Below, piece after piece: positions 1 to 6,324 of a stretch of 6,324 bases of DNA. The stretch lies in the NCBI GenBank assembly GCA_947303535.1, contig CAMYYQ010000074.1:1-6324 (forward strand), in the 5' to 3' direction. The first letter of the stretch is position 1; every line of letters starts with the position of its first letter. The notes under the pieces are model-generated. The model saw only the letters and a list, made by a program, of their open reading frames with translations. It searched no databases and was not told the DNA's origin. This DNA comes from an uncultured Ruminococcus sp. GTDB lineage: Bacteria > Bacillota_A > Clostridia > Oscillospirales > Ruminococcaceae. The translations under genes and the position numbers were made by a program.

Positions 1-646
1 CCTTTCTCACAACGATACAGACCATTATCTCGCCCGAATGTGCGCCGCGGCGAATGTAGATATGTCTGACTATGCCCGTATTTGAAGCTTCATCGTATGC
101 GGATATCTTCTTCTCGTTTATGTAAGCTATAACAGTGTCGAGGATATCACGGAACATCTTCGGCTGCAAAGCGCAGTCCGTAACAGGTACGAGACGGTGA
201 CTTCTCGGAGCAAAAAAGCCGCATACAGTCTTTCCGTCGATATTTGCAACAGGGTACTGAGCCTTGTTGCGGTAGTGCTCGGTCTCTTCAGCACCGAGAA
301 ATGTGTCAAATTCGGGAGAAAGTCCGCCTATACGTTCAAAAGCATCGCGGACTATGCCGTTTTTCGTGCGGCACTCAGCCTCATAAGAGATATGTCTGAG
401 CAGACAGCCTCCGCACTTCTTATAAACAGGGCAGGTGTTTTCGATACGATCAGCCGAGGGGGTAACTATCTTCTCCACGATGCCGTAAGCATAGCTTTTC
501 AGCACCTTTACTATCTTTATCTCGCACACATCGCCTACAGCGGTCTCGGGTACGAATACAGCCATACCGTCAACACGGCATACACCGCTTCCTTCAGAAG
601 TAAGTGCGGTTATTTCGGCTGTACCGACTTGATTTTTCTCAGGCAT
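1..646 (-). CDS. rlmD: 23S rRNA (uracil-C5)-methyltransferase, RlmD/RumA type, N-terminal part (3' end outside window)
   Basis: RlmD-family enzymes methylate C5 of a uridine in 23S rRNA (U1939 in E. coli) using S-adenosylmethionine. The first 215 residues can be read without a stop to the window edge. An N-terminal TRAM RNA-binding domain spans about 6-62 (EGSGVCRVDGMAVFVP at 18-33). The 4Fe-4S cysteines are all present: C72, C78 and C81 in CPVYKKCGGC, then C158 in TDCALQ, matching the C-x5-C-x2-C...C spacing of RumA. HYRNKAQYPV (124-133) is the conserved RNK region opening the central domain. The SAM-binding and catalytic cysteine motifs lie outside the window. The ATG at 646 is supported by GAGGTG eight bases upstream and opens inside the end of hemZ. 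Firmicutes often carry two paralogues (RlmD- and RlmCD-like); which uridine is methylated cannot be told from this part. Confidence 0.93.
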   Translation of the reverse strand, partial: MPEKNQVGTAEITALTSEGSGVCRVDGMAVFVPETAVGDVCEIKIVKVLKSYAYGIVEKIVTPSADRIENTCPVYKKCGGCLLRHISYEAECRTKNGIVRDAFERIGGLSPEFDTFLGAEETEHYRNKAQYPVANIDGKTVCGFFAPRSHRLVPVTDCALQPKMFRDILDTVIAYINEKKISAYDEASNTGIVRHIYIRRGAHSGEIMVCIVVRK

Positions 647-2088
647 TCCGTCACCACCTCTTTTTTATCCATGAGCTTGTCGAAGCTTCTGATGTATTCG
701 TAAGGGAACTTGTAATTATGGATACGCTCTATCTTGCCGTCAGGGTAGACAAGCTTTGTGGAAGCAGCACAGCCTGCACCGAGAATAGTCTGAGTTTCGT
801 CCATAATAAAGATATTGTAATAGCTTTCAAAGCCTTTTTTTGCGTAGCCGACGTTTTCAAGGTTGTCTACGGTATTCTTCTGACGGTACATATAGTAAGG
901 CAGATAGCCGTGAGACATAAGTGCAGGGATACTGTGATCCACCATTTCAGCCGCAGGATTTTTGATATTTGCACTGCCGCTCTCGAAGAGATTAGCTGAA
1001 CGCTTTATAGTCAGGGTGTGTACAGTAATGCTTTCGGGATCAAGCTCTATCATGCGGTCAAGAGTATGTCGGAAGCTGTCGGCGGACTCCGTAGGCAGTC
1101 CTGCAATAAGGTCGGTATTTATGTTTCTGAAGCCCACTTTCCTTGCAAGCTCAAAGGCTTTTACTGCGTCCTCGCCCGAGTGCTGTCTGCCTATGACTTT
1201 CAGAACATCATCGTTGAGAGTCTGAGGATTTACTGAGATACGCTCTGCACCAAGCTCCTTAATGACATGGAGCTTTTCCTCGGTTATAGTGTCGGGTCTG
1301 CCTGCTTCAACGCTGTATTCACGTACCTTGTCAAGGTCGAAGTTTTTCTCAACTGTCTCCATGATTGTGCGGAGATCCTGTGCCGAAACAGAGGTAGGAG
1401 TGCCGCCGCCAAAGTAAATAGTATCTATTTTTGTATCGGTGTCCTTAACTATTTTTCCGATTATTTCAAGCTCGCGGCAGAGTGCGGAAATATACTCGGG
1501 CATCAGCTTCATAGCTGAGTCCATAGAGTGAGACACGAATGAGCAGTAGCTGCATCTTGTAGGACAGAAAGGGATAGACACATACAGGCTCACAGCCGAG
1601 CTGTCTATCCTGTCAAGTATGGGGAGCTGATTTACAGCCGTATCATAGGCGAGCTGCAATTTCTTGTCCGTGACTTCGTATTTAGCTCTGAGTCTTGCGA
1701 ATATCTCATCTTTTGGTAGTTCCTGACGCATGAGCTCAACGACCTTTTTCACGGGTCTGATGCCTGTCATAAGTCCCCAGGGGGGAGCAATGCCTGTTTT
1801 TTCGGAGAGAATATGATAGATAAGGCGGCATATCTCGTGCTCCTTGTCCTGAGTATCATCAACAGTAATACTTCTCTTTACGGGAGCTTCTCCGCGGAGC
1901 TTTACTTCTGCGGAAAGAGTGTCACCGTTTACCTCAGCGATAACATATGCATCTCCCGAAGCCTCGCTGCGGTCACTTCCGAAGGAATAACGGGCAGTAT
2001 TGAAGAAGAGCTTCAATGTGGCTTCTATCTCGTATTTAAAAGAATTGCCGATCAGTACAATCGGCATTTTTGAATTATCAGTCGTCAT
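610..2088 (-). CDS. hemZ: HemZ-type radical SAM protein (oxygen-independent coproporphyrinogen III dehydrogenase family)
   Basis: A 492-residue radical SAM enzyme. HemZ is annotated as oxygen-independent coproporphyrinogen III dehydrogenase, which would convert coproporphyrinogen III to protoporphyrinogen IX. Residues from the chosen start: an N-terminal HemZ-specific region (about 1-160) containing PPWGLMTGIRPVKK (102-115); the 4Fe-4S/SAM motif CPTRCSYC with C175, C179 and C182; the SAM-contacting IYFGGGTPTS (224-233); SVEAGRPDTIT (259-269); NPQTLNDDVLKVIGRQHS (287-304); and a C-terminal stretch YYMYRQKN...NLENVGYA (399-416) with GAGCAAST (437-444), as I recall for HemZ. The ATG at 2088 is chosen because GAGG lies five bases upstream. 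A TTG at 2139 would extend the protein by 17 residues and overlap the MBL gene by 62 bases. The gene overlaps rlmD by 37 bases. The fourth cysteine of E. coli HemN (CxxxCxxCxC) is absent: the motif continues S-F. No other haem gene is in view, so the true substrate is open. Confidence 0.93.
   Translation of the reverse strand: MTTDNSKMPIVLIGNSFKYEIEATLKLFFNTARYSFGSDRSEASGDAYVIAEVNGDTLSAEVKLRGEAPVKRSITVDDTQDKEHEICRLIYHILSEKTGIAPPWGLMTGIRPVKKVVELMRQELPKDEIFARLRAKYEVTDKKLQLAYDTAVNQLPILDRIDSSAVSLYVSIPFCPTRCSYCSFVSHSMDSAMKLMPEYISALCRELEIIGKIVKDTDTKIDTIYFGGGTPTSVSAQDLRTIMETVEKNFDLDKVREYSVEAGRPDTITEEKLHVIKELGAERISVNPQTLNDDVLKVIGRQHSGEDAVKAFELARKVGFRNINTDLIAGLPTESADSFRHTLDRMIELDPESITVHTLTIKRSANLFESGSANIKNPAAEMVDHSIPALMSHGYLPYYMYRQKNTVDNLENVGYAKKGFESYYNIFIMDETQTILGAGCAASTKLVYPDGKIERIHNYKFPYEYIRSFDKLMDKKEVVTECLRKIKSVQPK
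655..660 (-). promoter_or_regulatory. ribosome binding site of rlmD inside the hemZ coding region
   Basis: GAGGTG on the minus strand, preceded by an A-rich run, lies eight bases before the ATG at 646. It is embedded in the hemZ codons for K-K-E-V-V and fixes the rlmD start and the 37-base overlap. Confidence 0.8.
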
Positions 2089-2719
2089 TTTTTCCTCTGA
2101 ATTGTCCCAGATATGGGTTTGATTCACGTTCATAGTCAAGGGTGGTGGTCTCGTTGTGACCTGGGTATACCTTGTAATCGCCGTTAAGGTGATATATCTT
2201 GTTCAGCGAATAGGTCATAGCGGAGGCACTGCTTCCGGGGAAGTCAGTCCTGCCCACAGAGCAGCAGAAAAGTGTATCTCCCGAGAACATGACATCGTTG
2301 CAGATATAGCACACGCTGCCCTGTGAATGTCCCGGAGTATGGAGTACTCGGAATTCACATTCTCCGTCATTGATATAGCAGTCGCCGTAAACGCAGGTCC
2401 AGTCGGTAACGGGAGTAAATGTCATAAATGACATATCCGCAGCCAGTGAATGAGCTGCACTTTCAAGCATATGTGCGTCAAGCTCATGGATATATACCTC
2501 AGCTCCCGTAGCCTTACGGACTTCCTCAACGCCGCCGATGTGGTCGAAGTGACCGTGGGTGAGGAGTATCTTTGTAAGGCGGAGCTTTCTCATTTTGAGA
2601 AATTCCAGAAAAAGTCTGCTGTCGCCGCCGATATCAACGGCAACGCATCTTCCCGGGGAAGTCTCGACTATATAGCAGTTAGCGCGGAGAGGTCCGAGCT
2701 GTAAATGATGTATCTTCAT
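2078..2719 (-). CDS. metallo-beta-lactamase-fold hydrolase (glyoxalase II-like, YqgX type)
   Basis: A 213-residue cytoplasmic metal-dependent hydrolase with no signal peptide. From the chosen start, the metal ligands are all present: HGHFDH (H55, H57, D59, H60), H131 in TPGHSQGS, D148 in FSGDTLF and H188 in YPGHNETT. This is the two-metal pattern of the glyoxalase II / thiolesterase branch of the superfamily. The protein stops soon after the last ligand, so it lacks the separate C-terminal substrate-binding domain of classical hydroxyacylglutathione hydrolase. It therefore resembles the short YqgX/YcbL-type proteins, whose substrates are often unproven. The start at 2719 is preferred over the ATG at 2725 because AAGGAG sits eight bases before 2719 but only two before 2725, and MKIHHLQLGPLRANCYIV is a typical family beginning. 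It lies 12 bases after rel and overlaps hemZ by 11 bases. Fold and ligands are certain; the substrate is unknown. Confidence 0.92.
   Translation of the reverse strand: MKIHHLQLGPLRANCYIVETSPGRCVAVDIGGDSRLFLEFLKMRKLRLTKILLTHGHFDHIGGVEEVRKATGAEVYIHELDAHMLESAAHSLAADMSFMTFTPVTDWTCVYGDCYINDGECEFRVLHTPGHSQGSVCYICNDVMFSGDTLFCCSVGRTDFPGSSASAMTYSLNKIYHLNGDYKVYPGHNETTTLDYERESNPYLGQFRGKNDD
2093..2098 (-). promoter_or_regulatory. ribosome binding site of hemZ inside the MBL coding region
   Basis: AGAGGA on the minus strand is followed by four A residues and the ATG at 2088. It favours 2088 over the upstream TTG (2139) and the downstream ATG (2067), neither of which has a comparable site. It lies within the last codons of the MBL gene. 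Confidence 0.7.
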
Positions 2720-2727
2720 GTTCATTA

Positions 2728-2733
2728 CTCCTT
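2728..2733 (-). promoter_or_regulatory. ribosome binding site of the MBL hydrolase, overlapping the rel stop codon
   Basis: AAGGAG on the minus strand shares its first two bases with the TAA stop of rel (2732-2734). It is eight bases from the ATG at 2719 and only two from the ATG at 2725, so it selects the downstream start. Ribosomes finishing rel stop on top of this site, which suggests linked translation (inference). Confidence 0.85.
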
Positions 2734-5026
2734 AAATAGCGGCTCTTTCTACGGAAATAACGCCCTTTATCTTTCTGAGCTTCTCGAAAAGGTTCTTGAG
2801 CTGTTCCGTGCTGGAAATAACGATAGTACCCTCGAAAAGTGCATTTCCGTTTTTGAGGACTCTCGATGCGGAATGTACGATAGGCACTCTTGCTTCTAAG
2901 AGGATAGCGGAAATATCGTAAACAAGTCCCACTCTGTCCGTAGCAGTTACCTCAAAACTTGTCTGGAGCTGAGTATCGCTGTTGTCGGTCCACTGTATAT
3001 CCACCCAGCGGTCAAGCTCCTCGGGATTGTTTCTTGCCAGAGCTGCCTTGTAGTTGGTACAGCTTGTTGTGTGTACCGATACGCCATAGCCTCGTGTGAT
3101 AAAGCCGATGATATCATCTCCTGGGAGAGGATTGCAGCACTGTGCGAACTTTATGAGCATATCGTCTATCTGGTCAAGTACTATGCTGCTGCGTCCGTTT
3201 GGCTTTGGCTTGATGAGCGGTACTACAGACGGTTCGTCGCTTTCATGCTGCTTTTCGTATTTGTCTTTAAGGCGGGGCATTATCTTTGAGAGCAGTATAC
3301 CGCCATAGCCTATGGAAGCATAGAAATCTTCGAGAGTATCGCAGTTATGACGCTTGAAGTCGTCCTGTAGGAACTCGGTGTACTGTTCTTCGCTCAGGTT
3401 TATCCTGTGACGCTTGAATTCACGTTCGAGCTGAGCCTTACCCTCGATGATATTCTCCTCACGGCGTTCCTTTTTGAACCATGAGCGGATCTTCGAGCGT
3501 GCTTCGTTGGTCTGGACGATATTGAGCCATGCACGGTTAGGACCCTTGTCGGGGTCTTTGCTGGTGATTATTTCGCATATCTGACCTGTCTGGAGCTTAT
3601 AATCAAGCGGTACTATCCTGCCGTCCACCTTTGCACCTGTGGTCTTGTGACCTATCTCCGTATGGATACGATAAGCAAAGTCTATGACAGTGGAATTTAT
3701 AGGCAGGCTCACGGACATACCCTTTGGAGTCATAACGACTATATCCTCGGGGTCAAGGTCAGTCTTGATGATGCGGACTATCTCCTCAACGTCATCTGAG
3801 GTCTGCTGGGCTTCGATGACCTGACGAACCCATGCAAGACGCTGTTCCATTTTGTCCTTGCCCTGTATGCCCTCTTTGTACTTCCAGTGTGCGGCGATAC
3901 CGTATTCGGCAGTTTCATGCATATCCCAAGTACGTATCTGCACCTCGAAGGGGATACCCTCCTTGCCGAGAACAGTGGTGTGGAGAGATTGGTACATATT
4001 GTTCTTGGGGGTGGAGATATAGTCCTTGAAGCGGTTAGGCAGAGGCTTGAACATATCGTGAATAAGTCCGAGAACGTTATAGCACTCGGCAATAGTAGTA
4101 ACGATTATACGTACAGCGTATTTATCGTATATCTCGTCTATGTTCTTATGATTGATGAATATTTTGCGGTAGATGCTGTATATGCTCTTTACTCTTCCGT
4201 CTATCTGAGGGGGCTGAGAAAAATCTTCCGACTTGAAGCGCTGAGCGATACGGCTCTTGATTATCTCGATGAAGGCTTCACGCTCTTCCTTTTTGTTTTC
4301 CAGGATATTCTCTATCTCGGAATAAGCATAGGGATCAAGGAAATGGAAAGCCAGATCCTGAAGCTCCTCCTTCATGGCTCTGATACCGAGCCTGTGAGCG
4401 ATAGGAGCATAGATGTTCATTGTTTCAAGGGCGGTATTCCGCTGCTTTTCAAGAGGACGGTATTTCAGTGTGCGCATATTGTGGAGACGGTCACTGAGCT
4501 TGATTATCATTACTCTGATATCCTGAGACATGGCAAGGAGTATCTTGCGGATATTCTCAGCCTGCTGTTCCTCCTTTGTGGAGGTAGGTATCTTGCTCAG
4601 CTTTGTTACGCCGTCAACGAGAAGTGCAACGTCCTGACCGAAGCGCTTTTTCAGATCGTCAAGAGTAGCATCTGTGTCCTCAACTACATCGTGAAGAAGT
4701 GCAGCGCATATGGTATCCGTATCCATACCCAGTTCAAGCAGGGTATAGGCTACAGCCAGCGGATGAGTTATATAGGGCTGACCCGATGAACGCTTCTGAC
4801 CGTCATGAGCCTTTGCAGCGAACTCATAGGCGGAGATTATCTTGCTCAGGTCATACTGCTTGTCGTCGGTGAGTATTTTCTGTATGATCTTTTCAATGGT
4901 GAAATCGTCCTTGAAATCGGGGATATCCTTGAGAAAGTCCTCCGGATCGCTGGGTAGAGCCGACTCGGGTATGGGTATCTCCCGTTCGTGATGTATGAGA
5001 TTTGATACATTCATGTCATCTGTCAT
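2732..5026 (-). CDS. rel: bifunctional (p)ppGpp synthetase/hydrolase (RelA/SpoT homologue, Rel)
   Basis: This 764-residue cytoplasmic enzyme makes pppGpp/ppGpp from ATP and GTP/GDP on starved ribosomes and also hydrolyses it. Visible domains: HD hydrolase at about 65-190, with H74, the HDVVED motif (112-117) and KLSDRLHNMRT (176-186); synthetase at about 270-385, with GRVKSIYSIYRKI (277-289), RFKD (332-335), EVQIRT (361-366) and HETAEYGIAAHWKYK (370-384); TGS at about 425-490; helical domain at about 495-590; zinc-finger-like domain at about 620-665 with C630, C631, H652 and C656; and ACT at about 688-764. Established knowledge: an intact HDxxED and an RxKD loop (rather than ExDD) mark bifunctional enzymes, so both activities are expected. 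The ATG at 5026 follows AAAGGAG by seven bases. The N-terminus is about 20-25 residues longer before the HD domain than I recall for Bacillus Rel, and that stretch is acidic. The TAA stop lies inside the ribosome binding site of the next gene. Confidence 0.97.
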   Translation of the reverse strand: MTDDMNVSNLIHHEREIPIPESALPSDPEDFLKDIPDFKDDFTIEKIIQKILTDDKQYDLSKIISAYEFAAKAHDGQKRSSGQPYITHPLAVAYTLLELGMDTDTICAALLHDVVEDTDATLDDLKKRFGQDVALLVDGVTKLSKIPTSTKEEQQAENIRKILLAMSQDIRVMIIKLSDRLHNMRTLKYRPLEKQRNTALETMNIYAPIAHRLGIRAMKEELQDLAFHFLDPYAYSEIENILENKKEEREAFIEIIKSRIAQRFKSEDFSQPPQIDGRVKSIYSIYRKIFINHKNIDEIYDKYAVRIIVTTIAECYNVLGLIHDMFKPLPNRFKDYISTPKNNMYQSLHTTVLGKEGIPFEVQIRTWDMHETAEYGIAAHWKYKEGIQGKDKMEQRLAWVRQVIEAQQTSDDVEEIVRIIKTDLDPEDIVVMTPKGMSVSLPINSTVIDFAYRIHTEIGHKTTGAKVDGRIVPLDYKLQTGQICEIITSKDPDKGPNRAWLNIVQTNEARSKIRSWFKKERREENIIEGKAQLEREFKRHRINLSEEQYTEFLQDDFKRHNCDTLEDFYASIGYGGILLSKIMPRLKDKYEKQHESDEPSVVPLIKPKPNGRSSIVLDQIDDMLIKFAQCCNPLPGDDIIGFITRGYGVSVHTTSCTNYKAALARNNPEELDRWVDIQWTDNSDTQLQTSFEVTATDRVGLVYDISAILLEARVPIVHSASRVLKNGNALFEGTIVISSTEQLKNLFEKLRKIKGVISVERAAI

Positions 5027-5033
5027 ATCTATT

Positions 5034-5040
5034 CTCCTTT
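5034..5040 (-). promoter_or_regulatory. ribosome binding site of rel
   Basis: AAAGGAG read on the minus strand lies seven bases before the rel ATG, in the 15-base gap after the recJ stop. It supports the 5026 start over the in-frame ATG four codons further in. Confidence 0.85.
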
Positions 5041-5041
5041 A

Positions 5042-6324
5042 TCAGTGGCTTTTTGCCAGCTTGCTCCTGAGGGAAACAAGTATGGCTGCCGAGTCCAGAT
5101 CGGCTTTCTGCGAGACCCTGACTCTTTTTATTTTTGTATCTGAACATGAGACTGTGACCAGTCCCAGCTGTCTGAGTGCTTCTGTGGCTATGCAAAACTT
5201 ACAGTAATTTATATTTCTGTCATTGAGCCTTATATACAGTGTATCGGAGCATATTCCCTCATCGGGGATAGCTTTGTATATCTTTACAACGTCATCTCGT
5301 GACGGATACATACTTGGATAGTAGTTCTGCGGAAGCTCCTCACCGCGCAGGAAAGCTTCAAAGGCGGAATTTGCCGCGAAATACTTGTTCTGCTCGAACA
5401 TATGAGGACGTATATCGCATACCACTATGCTTACCGAGGTCTTTCCGCGGAATTCGTTGATACCGAGGTTGACTATCATGTCGCATATGTCGCCTTTGGC
5501 AACGTTCAGCTCCCACGGTGACTTTCTGAATATGAGTGCATCAGCCTGAGTGAAGCCCAGCTTTATATGCAGTTTTGAGTGAGCACCCTCAGAAAGGGGC
5601 GTTATATCGGTTATCTCAGCTTTTTCAATGTAGAAAAGGGGCTTTTCGTTGTCAGTGCCGAAGGGTTCGAGAACGCTGAGTCCCTGTACATTCTCAACGG
5701 TAAGCTCCGTGGGAGATATGGGTATATCGGCTTTGATCTCCGCCAAAGGCATGACCTTGTGGTTTTCGAGAGCGTATTTTTCAAGGAGCTGTCTGAACTC
5801 CTCAGCTTTTCCGGTTTTTATAGTGAAGCCGCCTGCACCCGGGTGTCCTCCGAACTTTTCAAGCACATCTGCACAGGCAGTAAGTGCGCCGAATACAGAG
5901 AATTCTCCGAAAGAACGGGCTGAACCGCGTATCTCTCCCTCGGTGTCGGAAGCAATGAAGCAGGGCTTTCCGAACTTATCCACTATCCTCGAAGCAACAA
6001 TGCCGATAACGCCGTGATGCCAGTCCTTACCGCAGAGGAAGATTACTCTTTCCCGGATAAGCTGAGGTCTTTCATCTATCATGGCTTCTATTTCGGAAAT
6101 GATCGAGTTTTCAGCGTCCTTGCGCATATTATTGAGCCTGTCCAGTTCACGGGCGGCTGTGAGAGCTTCGTCATAGTCCTCGCAGAGGAAAAGCTCCGCC
6201 GCTGTTTTGGGAGAACCGAAGCGTCCTGCGGCATTTATTCTCGGAGCCAGACCAAATCCGATGACCTGAGAGTCCACAGGCTTGTCCGTAAGTCCGCAGA
6301 CCTCTTTCAGAGCCATTATAGACG
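5042..6324 (-). CDS. recJ: single-stranded-DNA-specific exonuclease RecJ, C-terminal part (5' end outside window)
   Basis: RecJ degrades single-stranded DNA 5' to 3' in recombinational and base-excision repair in the cytoplasm. The window holds the last 426 residues. The reading frame stays open to the window edge, so the ATG at 6316 is an internal methionine and not the start. Counting from that Met, the conserved linker GFGLAPRINAAGR lies at 20-32 and the DHHA1 domain at about 90-166, with WHHGVIGIVASR (99-110), RGSARS (130-135) and the nucleic-acid-binding glycine motif GGHPGAGGFTI (156-166). An OB-fold region follows at about 190-305 (EPFGTDNEKPLF at 217-228). A C-terminal extension of about 110 residues ends the protein; I infer it is the kind seen in longer Firmicute RecJ proteins. 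The catalytic DHH domain lies beyond the window. The gene ends in TGA, 15 bases before rel. Family assignment is secure; whether the missing N-terminus is intact cannot be seen. Confidence 0.95.
   Translation of the reverse strand, partial: SIMALKEVCGLTDKPVDSQVIGFGLAPRINAAGRFGSPKTAAELFLCEDYDEALTAARELDRLNNMRKDAENSIISEIEAMIDERPQLIRERVIFLCGKDWHHGVIGIVASRIVDKFGKPCFIASDTEGEIRGSARSFGEFSVFGALTACADVLEKFGGHPGAGGFTIKTGKAEEFRQLLEKYALENHKVMPLAEIKADIPISPTELTVENVQGLSVLEPFGTDNEKPLFYIEKAEITDITPLSEGAHSKLHIKLGFTQADALIFRKSPWELNVAKGDICDMIVNLGINEFRGKTSVSIVVCDIRPHMFEQNKYFAANSAFEAFLRGEELPQNYYPSMYPSRDDVVKIYKAIPDEGICSDTLYIRLNDRNINYCKFCIATEALRQLGLVTVSCSDTKIKRVRVSQKADLDSAAILVSLRSKLAKSH

Noticed and set aside
197..703. 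A 168-codon plus-strand open frame at the low-coordinate end.
   Set aside because: It is antisense to rlmD and the end of hemZ, both of which carry clear family motifs. The translation looks like reverse-frame noise.
2088..2095. GGAAAAAAT at the MBL end on the minus strand resembles a -1 slippery site, raising the idea of an MBL-HemZ frameshift fusion.
   Set aside because: hemZ lies in the +1 frame relative to the MBL gene, and a -1 slip would meet TGA at once. A run of A before an ATG is explained by the ribosome binding site spacing.
3778..4092. A 104-codon minus-strand frame overlapping rel in another frame.
   Set aside because: It sits inside the synthetase domain of rel, has serine/threonine/proline/arginine-rich low-quality composition and no domain.
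3887..4789. A 300-codon open frame on the plus strand, antisense to rel.
   Set aside because: It lies wholly inside the highly conserved rel gene, its translation shows no recognisable domain, and long antisense frames are expected from the codon bias of the real gene.
6314..6316. ATG at 6316 as the start of recJ.
   Set aside because: The frame is open upstream to the edge, and the preceding domain (catalytic DHH) must lie outside the window. This Met is internal to a conserved region.
6315..6320. TATAAT on the minus strand near the window edge, as a -10 promoter box.
   Set aside because: It falls within recJ coding sequence, only a few bases of upstream sequence are available, and no -35 element can be assessed.

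Overview
The window is a compact, one-directional block of housekeeping genes, all read on the minus strand. In transcription order (high to low coordinate) they are the C-terminal part of recJ, a bifunctional (p)ppGpp synthetase/hydrolase (rel/RSH), a small metallo-beta-lactamase-fold hydrolase, a HemZ-type radical SAM protein, and the N-terminal part of an RlmD-type 23S rRNA uracil-C5 methyltransferase. Both end genes are cut by the window edges.

The organism is most likely a low-to-mid GC anaerobic Firmicute of class Clostridia, plausibly Ruminococcus or a relative in the Oscillospiraceae. The grounds are the HemZ family (typical of Firmicutes), a single long Rel with the RFKD loop of Gram-positive bifunctional enzymes, strong AGGAG-type ribosome binding sites before most genes, and many ATA codons. 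The genus is an inference from protein style, not from a database match.

Layout: recJ (5042-6324, 5' end missing); 15-base gap; rel (2732-5026); 12-base gap, with the rel stop codon inside the next ribosome binding site; MBL hydrolase (2078-2719); 11-base overlap; hemZ (610-2088); 37-base overlap; rlmD (1-646, 3' end missing). No gap is large enough for a promoter, and I see no terminator, RNA gene, repeat, CRISPR array or mobile element. The five genes look like one operon with translational coupling across the last two junctions. There is no gene-free stretch longer than 15 bases.

The genes do not form one pathway. They combine DNA repair (RecJ), the stringent response (Rel), a thiolester or glyoxalase-like hydrolase, a radical SAM enzyme of the coproporphyrinogen dehydrogenase family and rRNA modification. 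I find no sign of an undescribed system. The points worth checking are start-site corrections, the absence of apt and dtd from a neighbourhood that often has them, an acidic N-terminal extension on Rel, and the uncertain biochemical role of HemZ.
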